A stretch of 10,582 bases of DNA, taken from contig DATJSJ010000096.1 in NCBI GenBank assembly GCA_035504175.1, positions 1 to 10,582 of the forward strand, in the 5' to 3' direction. The position numbers and the translations under genes were made by a program. Each line of letters opens with the position of its first letter. Position 1 is the stretch's first letter. This DNA comes from DATJSJ01 sp035504175. GTDB lineage: Bacteria; Pseudomonadota; Alphaproteobacteria; Acetobacterales; Acetobacteraceae. This document shows positions 5,810 through 10,582 of the stretch, in pieces. The notes below the pieces were generated by a model, which worked only from the letters and a program-made list of their open reading frames with translations, was not told where the DNA came from and ran no database searches.

Positions 5810-6761
5810 GCGTCGCTCCCGCCTGGCGCTCGGCCGCCTGGAGCTCAGCCTGGGCAAAGACGCGGCTGGCCAGGATGTCGGGCGCCTCGATCGTCAGCAG
5901 CGCCTCGGGCGCCACCGGCCCCTCGGTGCGATCGACCAGGCGGTTCGCCTGGCGCAGCCGCGCCCGGTCGAGCGCGTTGCGGATCGAACGGGCGTTGGCG
6001 AAATGCGGCTGCGGCCGCCGGGTCGCGATATAGCGCGCCAGCGCCTCCCGCGCCGCGTCGCTCAGCCGGTAGTTCTGCCGCGCCAGGATCGATTCGCCGA
6101 TCGCCAGCAGCTCCTCGTCGGCGTAATCGGGAAAGTCGATGTGATGCGCGATGCGCGAGCGGAACCCGGGATTGGTCGAGAAGAACCGGTCCATCCGATC
6201 GGCATAGCCGGCCAGGATCACGACCAGATCCTCGCGCTGGTTCTCCATCACCTGCAGCAGGATCTCGATCGATTCCTGCCCGTAGTCGCGCTCGTTCTCG
6301 GGCCGGTGCAGGTAGTACGCCTCGTCGATGAACAGCACGCCGCCCATCGCGCGCTTCAGCACCTCGCGCGTCTTCGGCGCGGTATGGCCAATATACTGCC
6401 CGACCAGATCGTCGCGCGTCACGGACACCAGATGGCCGCGGCGGATGAAGCCGAGCCCGTGCAGCAGCTCCGCCATCCGCATCGCGACCGTCGTCTTGCC
6501 GGTGCCGGGATTGCCGGTGAAGGACATGTGCAGCGTCGGCGGCTCGGCGGACAGACCGAGCCGGCGCCGCACACGTTCCACCAGCAACAGCGAGGCGATC
6601 TCCCGGATGCGCTGCTTCACCGGGCGCAGTCCGACCAGGTCGCGGTCGAGCTGCACCAGCACATCTCCGATCCCGGCCTCGCCGAACTCGGCCCGCAGGT
6701 CGATCGTCGCCGGCGCCGCCGCCGCGGGCGCGGCTGGCGCCAGCGCCGCGACGTCGCTCAT
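5802..6761 (-). CDS. cbbX: CbbX, AAA+ RuBisCO activase (red type)
   Basis: A 319-residue AAA+ ATPase that remodels inhibited red-type RuBisCO by threading the C-terminal tail of the large subunit, releasing tightly bound sugar phosphates. Visible motifs: Walker A G83-N-P-G-T-G-K-T, pore loop Y123-I-G-H-T, Walker B V142-L-F-I-D-E-A, and the sensor/arginine region with F-A-N-A-R-S-I-R-N at 254-262. The first 20 residues are an Ala/Pro-rich linker longer than needed for the fold. Residues 270-319 form the C-terminal helical region. The ATG at 6761 overlaps the cbbS stop by 4 bp (ATGA) and the stop overlaps rpe by 8 bp. An in-frame open stretch upstream to 6971 lies inside cbbS and is not protein-like. 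The CbbX type agrees with the form IC large subunit next door. In related activases the enzyme is allosterically controlled by ribulose bisphosphate, which is family knowledge. Confidence 0.97.
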   Translation of the reverse strand: MSDVAALAPAAPAAAAPATIDLRAEFGEAGIGDVLVQLDRDLVGLRPVKQRIREIASLLLVERVRRRLGLSAEPPTLHMSFTGNPGTGKTTVAMRMAELLHGLGFIRRGHLVSVTRDDLVGQYIGHTAPKTREVLKRAMGGVLFIDEAYYLHRPENERDYGQESIEILLQVMENQREDLVVILAGYADRMDRFFSTNPGFRSRIAHHIDFPDYADEELLAIGESILARQNYRLSDAAREALARYIATRRPQPHFANARSIRNALDRARLRQANRLVDRTEGPVAPEALLTIEAPDILASRVFAQAELQAAERQAGATHG

Positions 6762-7180
6762 GACGAATACCGCGTCCCTTCCGGCCGATCGGTGACATAG
6801 GCCTGGGTGGTGTAGCGGATGCCGCGGCCACCCACCTCCTGCCGCGTCAGGCGGAAGCCGGGCTCCTCCTTCGGCCGGGTGACGATGAATGACAGCCGCA
6901 GCGACTCCCATCCCGCGGTCGAATCGAAGCCGCTGATGCGGATGTAGCGATCGCCGTAGACCCGCCGGCACGCGTCCAGTTCCATCATCACCGCGCGCGC
7001 GTCAGCGAGATCGAACATCGGGTGACCCCACATCTCCCAGAACGTGTTGCGGGGATGCGGGTCGTCGGTGAACTCGATGTTCACCGCCCAGCCGTGATCG
7101 AGACAATACTGCACCTGCCGCTCGATCTGCGCGTCGGTCAGATCGGGCAGGAAGGAAAAGCAGCCCTGGGTGATGCGCAT
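6758..7180 (-). CDS. cbbS: RuBisCO small subunit, form IC (red type)
   Basis: A 140-residue small subunit that caps the L8S8 holoenzyme. It begins M-R-I-T-Q-G-C-F-S-F-L-P-D-L, typical of red-type proteins. It has the conserved W31-A-V-N-I-E-F, P-R-N-T-F-W-E-M-W-G (43-52) and the long C-terminal beta-hairpin extension (about 108-138, G-F-R-L-T-R-Q-E and R-Y-T-T-Q-A-Y). That extension distinguishes red-type small subunits, where it fills the central solvent channel, from green-type ones. The start ATG 7180 follows AAGGAG closely after the cbbL stop (12-bp gap), so the two subunits are cotranscribed in the standard order. The stop overlaps the cbbX start (ATGA). Length and motifs are normal; identification is secure. 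Confidence 0.97.
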   Translation of the reverse strand: MRITQGCFSFLPDLTDAQIERQVQYCLDHGWAVNIEFTDDPHPRNTFWEMWGHPMFDLADARAVMMELDACRRVYGDRYIRISGFDSTAGWESLRLSFIVTRPKEEPGFRLTRQEVGGRGIRYTTQAYVTDRPEGTRYSS

Positions 7181-7192
7181 GGTCTCGCTCCT

Positions 7193-8665
7193 TCAGACGG
7201 CGACGCTGGCGGTGGGGATAAAATCGGGCGTGTCGGTGCTGGCGTAGTTGAAGGTGACATCCTTCCACACGTCCAGCGCCTGGCGCAGCGGCTGGCAGGT
7301 GCGCGCCGCCGCGTCCAGGATCTCCGGCCCCTCGGCGCGGAAGTCGCGGCCCTCGTTGCGCGCCAGGATCATCGCCTCCAGCGCCACGCGGTTCGCCGTC
7401 GCCCCCGCCGCGATGCCGAGCGGATGCCCGATCGTGCCGCCGCCGAACTGCAGCACCACGTCCTCGCCCAGATGATCGAGCAGCAGGTGCATCTGCCCCG
7501 CATGAATGCCGCCGGAGGCGACCGGCATCACCCGCCGAAGCGAGGCCCAGTCCTGGTCGAAGAAGATGCCGTGCTCGAGCTGCATCGGATTCCGCGGCTC
7601 GCGGCAGATGTCGTAGTAGCCGCGCGTGGTCAGCGGATCGCCTTCCAGCTTGCCGACCACCGTCCCGGCATGGATGTGGTCGACGCCGGCCAGCCGCATC
7701 CACTTCGCGATCACCCGGAACGACACGCCATGCGTCTTCTGCCGCGTGTAGGTGCCGTGCCCGGCGCGGTGCAGATGCAGGATCATGTCATTGCGGCGCG
7801 CCCATTTCGACATCGACTGGATCGCGGTGTAGCCGATCACCAGGTCGATCATCACGATGACGGAGCCGAGCGACTTGGCGAACTCCGCCCGCTCGTACAT
7901 GTCCTCCATTGTCCCGGCGGTGACGTTCAGATACGTGCCCTTGACCTCGCCGGTCGCCGCCTGAGCCCGGTTCACCGCCTCCATGCAATACAGGAACCGG
8001 TCCCGCCAGTGCATGAAGGGCTGCGAGTTGATGTTCTCGTCATCCTTGGTGAAGTCGAGCCCGCCGTGCAGCGCCTCGTACACCACCCGCCCGTAATTCC
8101 GCCCGGACAGGCCGAGCTTTGGCTTCACCGTCGCCCCGAGCAGCGGACGACCGAACTTGTCCAGCCGCTCCCGCTCCACCACGATTCCCGTCGGCGGCCC
8201 GTTGAACGTCTTCACGTAGGCCACCGGCAGCCGCATGTCCTCGAGCCGGAGCGCCTTCAGCGGCTTGAAGCCGAACACGTTGCCGATGATCGAGGCCGTC
8301 AGGTTGGCGATAGACCCCGGCTCGAACAAATCGAGATCGTACGCAATATAGGCGAAATACGACCCCGGCGCGTTCGGCACCGGATCGACGCGATAGCACT
8401 TGCCGCGATACTTCTCGCAGGCGGTCAGCCGGTCCGTCCACACCACCGTCCAGGTCGCGGTGGACGACTCGCCCGCCACCGCCGCCGAGGCCTCGACCGG
8501 ATCAACCCCGTCCTGCGGCGTCACCCGGAACAGGGCGATGATGTCCGTGTCCTTCGGCGTGTAGTCGGGTTCCCAATACCCCATCTTCTTATACTCGAGG
8601 ACGCCGGCGCGATACCGATCCTTGCCGCGGATCGTGGTGGCCTTGGTGTCCAGGGCGACGTTCAT
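7193..8665 (-). CDS. cbbL: RuBisCO large subunit, form IC (red type)
   Basis: The 490-residue catalytic subunit of ribulose-1,5-bisphosphate carboxylase/oxygenase, fixing CO2 onto RuBP in the cytoplasm. Active-site elements are intact: K181-P-K183-L-G-L, the carbamylated lysine in G-L-D-F-T-K207-D-D209-E210 with its metal-binding acids, H299-R300, H332, loop-6 lysine in V-V-G-K339-L-E-G, and S384-G-G-I-H. The wording (H-R-A-G-H-G-T-Y, Y-K-K-M-G-Y-W near the N-terminus) is that of red-type form IC/ID enzymes rather than green-type IA/IB, and fits the adjacent cbbX. The C-terminal tail after about 470, ending in S-V-A-V, is the part CbbX would pull. The start ATG 8665 has AGGAGA 6 nt upstream; an open frame further up to 9076 is antisense-like noise inside the aldolase gene. 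It follows the aldolase gene after 22 bp and precedes cbbS by 12 bp. Confidence 0.98.
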   Translation of the reverse strand: MNVALDTKATTIRGKDRYRAGVLEYKKMGYWEPDYTPKDTDIIALFRVTPQDGVDPVEASAAVAGESSTATWTVVWTDRLTACEKYRGKCYRVDPVPNAPGSYFAYIAYDLDLFEPGSIANLTASIIGNVFGFKPLKALRLEDMRLPVAYVKTFNGPPTGIVVERERLDKFGRPLLGATVKPKLGLSGRNYGRVVYEALHGGLDFTKDDENINSQPFMHWRDRFLYCMEAVNRAQAATGEVKGTYLNVTAGTMEDMYERAEFAKSLGSVIVMIDLVIGYTAIQSMSKWARRNDMILHLHRAGHGTYTRQKTHGVSFRVIAKWMRLAGVDHIHAGTVVGKLEGDPLTTRGYYDICREPRNPMQLEHGIFFDQDWASLRRVMPVASGGIHAGQMHLLLDHLGEDVVLQFGGGTIGHPLGIAAGATANRVALEAMILARNEGRDFRAEGPEILDAAARTCQPLRQALDVWKDVTFNYASTDTPDFIPTASVAV

Positions 8666-8671
8666 TGTGTG

Positions 8672-8677
8672 TCTCCT
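8672..8677 (-). promoter_or_regulatory. Shine-Dalgarno site of cbbL
   Basis: AGGAGA on the minus strand, 6 nt before the cbbL ATG. This strong site supports high expression and settles the start against the much longer open frame reaching to 9076. Confidence 0.75.
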
Positions 8678-8687
8678 GTCTGAAGGG

Positions 8688-9770
8688 TCAGGCCGCGCGA
8701 GCCATCGCGCCCATGCGCGGCGCGAGCGTCCCGGCGGCATAGCGCCGCGCCATCTCGGGCAGCGGCAGCGGCCGGATGCGATGCGCCTGCCCGGCGGTGC
8801 CGAATGCCTCGAACCGCTCGCGGCACAGCGCACGCAGCGCATCCATCGACGGCTGCAGGAACTTGCGCGGATCGAACTCGCCCGGCTTCTCGGTCGCCAC
8901 CCGCCGGAACTGCGCCGCCATCGCCAGGCGGCAATCGGTGTCGATGTTGATCTTGCGCACACCGTGGCGAATCCCGGTCTGGATCTCCTCCACCGGCACC
9001 CCCCAGGTCTGCGGCATCGCGCCGCCGAACCGCGTGAACACCGCCTGCAGCGCCTCCGGCACCGACGAGGAGCCATGCATCACCAGGTGCAGCGCCGGCA
9101 GCCGCGCATGGATCGCCTGCACCACATGCAGCGCCAGAATCTCGCCGTCCGGCTTGCGGGAGAATTTGTACGCGCCATGCGACGTGCCCATCGCGATCGC
9201 CAGCGCATCCACCCCGGTCGCCTCGACGAACGCAACCGCCTGGTCGGGATCGGTCAGCAACTGCTCGCGCGACAGCACGCAATCGGCCCCATGCCCGTCC
9301 TCGACGTCGCCCTTGCCGTGCTCGAGACTGCCCAGCACGCCGAGCTCGCCCTCGACCGACACCCCCACCGCATGCGCCATCGCCGCGACCCGCGCGGTGA
9401 TGTCCACGTTGTACTCATACGACGCCGGCGTCTTCGCATCCGCCAGCAGCGACCCGTCCATCATCACGCTGGTAAAGCCGTGCTGCATCGCCGACAGGCA
9501 GGTCGCCACGTCATTGCCGTGATCCTGATGCACGCACACCGGAATCGCCGGATGCATCGCCTCCACCGCCTCGATCATCTTCGCCAACATGATGTCACCG
9601 GCATAGGCGCGCGCGCCACGCGACGCCTGCAGGATCACCGGCGCGTCAGCCTCGGACGCGGCGGCCATGATCGCCAGCACCTGCTCCATGTTGTTGACGT
9701 TGAAGGCAGGCACGCCATAACCGTGCTCGGCGGCGTCATCCAGCAATTGCCGCAACGTGATACGGGACAT
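8688..9770 (-). CDS. fba: Class II fructose-bisphosphate aldolase (CbbA)
   Basis: This 360-residue zinc-dependent aldolase condenses dihydroxyacetone phosphate with glyceraldehyde 3-phosphate; in the Calvin cycle it can also make sedoheptulose bisphosphate from erythrose 4-phosphate. Motifs: N24-V-N-N, the catalytic/metal site V80-H-Q-D83-H84-G, E140-G-E142-L-G, G195-T-S-H198-G-A-Y-K, M231-H232-G-S-S-S-V-P and N275-I-D-T-D. H84, E142, H198 and H232 fit the zinc ligand set, and D83 the acid-base residue, by analogy with E. coli FbaA. Length is normal for the class IIB/CbbA type, with a C-terminal helical part (about 300-360) in which L-Q-P-S-M-D is conserved. The ATG at 9770 has AGGAGAG (9781-9775) upstream. 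It begins 20 bp after the transketolase stop and ends 22 bp before cbbL, in the operon's line of transcription. Confidence 0.97.
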   Translation of the reverse strand: MSRITLRQLLDDAAEHGYGVPAFNVNNMEQVLAIMAAASEADAPVILQASRGARAYAGDIMLAKMIEAVEAMHPAIPVCVHQDHGNDVATCLSAMQHGFTSVMMDGSLLADAKTPASYEYNVDITARVAAMAHAVGVSVEGELGVLGSLEHGKGDVEDGHGADCVLSREQLLTDPDQAVAFVEATGVDALAIAMGTSHGAYKFSRKPDGEILALHVVQAIHARLPALHLVMHGSSSVPEALQAVFTRFGGAMPQTWGVPVEEIQTGIRHGVRKINIDTDCRLAMAAQFRRVATEKPGEFDPRKFLQPSMDALRALCRERFEAFGTAGQAHRIRPLPLPEMARRYAAGTLAPRMGAMARAA

Positions 9771-9790
9771 TCAGCTCTCCTATAAGGAAG

Positions 9791-10582
9791 TCAAAGGCCA
9801 GGGCTCCGCCCTGAACCCGCTGGGGCCGTCGTGCGAAGCACGCTTTCGCGTGACGGCCCCAGACCCCCATTCGTTCGGGCAACAACCGCGCGATGCGCGG
9901 CGGCGGCAACGGCGTCAGCGGTGATGCCGAATTCGCGGTACAGAACGTCGGCGGGTGCGGAGGCACCAAAGCCGCGCATCCCGACAAACGCGCCACCCTC
10001 GCCGATCCAGCGCGGCCACAACCCCTCCACCGCCGCCTCCACCGCCACGCGCGGTGCATCGCCCAGCACGCGGTCCCGGTATTCCTCCGGCTGCGCCGCA
10101 AACAGTTCCAAACACGGCGCCGACACCACCGCCGCCGCAACGCCCTCCTGCGCCAGCATCTCGGCCGCCGCGAGCGCGATCCCGACTTCCGACCCGGTTG
10201 CGATCAGCGTCACGTCGCGCCCACCGGGCACTTCGCGCAGCACGTAGGCGCCAAACCGCACGCCGCCCTCCAGCCCGGGATGCCTCGGCAGCGGTGCCAG
10301 CGCCTGCCGAGACAGACACAGCACGCTCGGCGCATCCTCGGCCGCCAACGCGCAGATCCACGCCCCCACCGTCTCCACCGCATCCGCCGGCCGGAACACG
10401 CGCAGATTCGGAACCGCCCGCAGTGATGGCAGATGCTCGACCGGCTGATGCGTCGGCCCATCCTCGCCGAGCCCGATCGAATCATGCGTCATCACGTAGA
10501 CGACCCGCAGCCGCATCAACGCCGACAAGCGGATCGCCGGCCGGCAGTAGTCGGAAAAGCACAGGAACGTGCCGCCATACGG
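9791..10582 (-). CDS. tkt: Transketolase, C-terminal part (cut by window edge; CbbT)
   Basis: The last 263 residues of a transketolase, which moves two-carbon units between sugar phosphates using thiamine diphosphate. The fragment opens with P-Y-G-G-T-F-L-C-F-S-D-Y-C-R-P-A-I-R and then the signature T32-H-D-S-I-G-L-G-E-D-G-P-T-H-Q-P-V-E-H, covering the thiamine pyrimidine site and a phosphate-binding histidine. The C-terminal domain follows with I-A-T-G-S-E-V (about 119-125). A transketolase would normally end soon after the F-G-I-T-A-D-A-V-A-A-A-A helix. This one continues 28 more residues (from R-T-N-G-G-L-G-P) that are unlike the family and are encoded by a hairpin-rich repeat. The N-terminal half lies to the right of the window. 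First visible gene of the cbb operon. Confidence 0.95.
   Translation of the reverse strand, partial: PYGGTFLCFSDYCRPAIRLSALMRLRVVYVMTHDSIGLGEDGPTHQPVEHLPSLRAVPNLRVFRPADAVETVGAWICALAAEDAPSVLCLSRQALAPLPRHPGLEGGVRFGAYVLREVPGGRDVTLIATGSEVGIALAAAEMLAQEGVAAAVVSAPCLELFAAQPEEYRDRVLGDAPRVAVEAAVEGLWPRWIGEGGAFVGMRGFGASAPADVLYREFGITADAVAAAAHRAVVARTNGGLGPSRESVLRTTAPAGSGRSPGL
9799..9862 (-). repeat. Tandem GC-rich hairpins between transketolase and aldolase genes
   Basis: Two hairpins in tandem. The larger spans 9820-9862: an 11-bp perfect outer stem (CTGGGGCCGTC with GACGGCCCCAG, read on the minus strand), a 2x2 internal mismatch, then a 5-bp inner stem and a 7-nt loop. The smaller, 9799-9813, is a 6-bp stem (CAGGGC/GCCCTG) with a 3-nt loop. 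Both lie inside the last codons of the transketolase frame, 30-90 nt before the aldolase start. There is no T-run, so complete termination is unlikely; attenuation, mRNA processing or 3'-end protection are possible. From memory, similar sequences (GGGGTCTGGGGC... and GGGCGGAGCCC...) are scattered between genes in acetic-acid-bacteria-like genomes, so this may be a dispersed repeat. Confidence 0.6.

Noticed and set aside
6762..6971. Longer start for cbbX inside cbbS
   Set aside because: The added residues are an out-of-frame reading of cbbS; ATG 6761, overlapping the cbbS stop by ATGA, is the natural start.
7022..8683. Plus-strand open frame of about 550 codons opposite cbbL and cbbS
   Set aside because: Antisense to two certain genes, no recognisable motif, His/Arg/Val-rich noise. 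The same applies to the long plus-strand frames at 182-928, 1017-1991, 5265-6800 and 8622-9785.
8666..9076. N-terminal extension of cbbL into the aldolase gene
   Set aside because: The extension is an Arg/Ser-rich out-of-frame reading of fba; RuBisCO of this form starts at the ATG at 8665, which has a good ribosome site.
9820..9862. The large hairpin as a rho-independent terminator ending the tkt transcript
   Set aside because: No T tract follows on the minus strand, and the aldolase starts about 50 nt later with the same operon logic; recorded as a repeat and possible attenuator instead.
9736..10140. Second minus-strand frame overlapping the tkt end and the fba start
   Set aside because: Out of frame with transketolase, Arg/Trp-rich, no motif; it merely spans the hairpin region.
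1..10582. CRISPR array, insertion sequence, tRNA or defence system
   Set aside because: No regularly spaced direct repeats, transposase, tRNA-like clover leaf or defence-type protein was seen; nearly every base is accounted for by metabolic genes.

Overview
The window reads as chromosomal DNA of a very GC-rich proteobacterium. The best guess is an alphaproteobacterium of the Acetobacteraceae/Rhodospirillales kind. This rests on the red-type (form IC) RuBisCO with its CbbX activase, the tightly packed and overlapping genes, strong G/C third-position bias, and the GMC/gluconate-dehydrogenase-subunit-3 module common in that group. The organism is inferred; there is no rRNA or marker gene to settle it. 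Nearly all the DNA is coding and no mobile element, tRNA or CRISPR array was seen.

Right half (5144-10582, all minus strand, transcribed right to left): a Calvin-Benson-Bassham operon in the order transketolase (C-terminal part only, cut by the window edge), class II fructose-bisphosphate aldolase, RuBisCO large subunit, RuBisCO small subunit, CbbX, ribulose-phosphate 3-epimerase. Gaps are 12-22 bp or the genes overlap by 4-8 bp, so this is one transcription unit. Together the products regenerate ribulose 5-phosphate, fix CO2 and keep RuBisCO free of inhibitory sugar phosphates. Phosphoribulokinase, FBPase and the regulator CbbR are not in view and may lie beyond the right edge. A strong GC-rich hairpin pair sits between transketolase and aldolase, and the transketolase frame reads through it into a 28-residue tail.

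Middle (3682-5110): a divergent, geneless 337-bp region carrying repeated and inverted copies of an 8-mer, then a plus-strand long-chain-type SDR oxidoreductase with a C-terminal membrane segment. It converges on the epimerase gene, with a small hairpin between the two.

Left half (1-3681, minus strand): a PoxB-like thiamine-diphosphate enzyme (probable pyruvate:quinone oxidoreductase relative), then a compact overlapping trio: an internally duplicated polytopic membrane protein, a gluconate 2-dehydrogenase subunit 3-like protein, and the N-terminus of a GMC flavoprotein dehydrogenase running off the left edge. The trio looks like a membrane-associated sugar or alcohol dehydrogenase whose membrane subunit is not a recognised cytochrome. 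It is the part of the window most likely to hold something undescribed. The membrane protein consists of two halves that align without gaps over 68 residues, each with the histidine pattern H-x-R-G-x-x-H followed by G-F-H at identical spacing.
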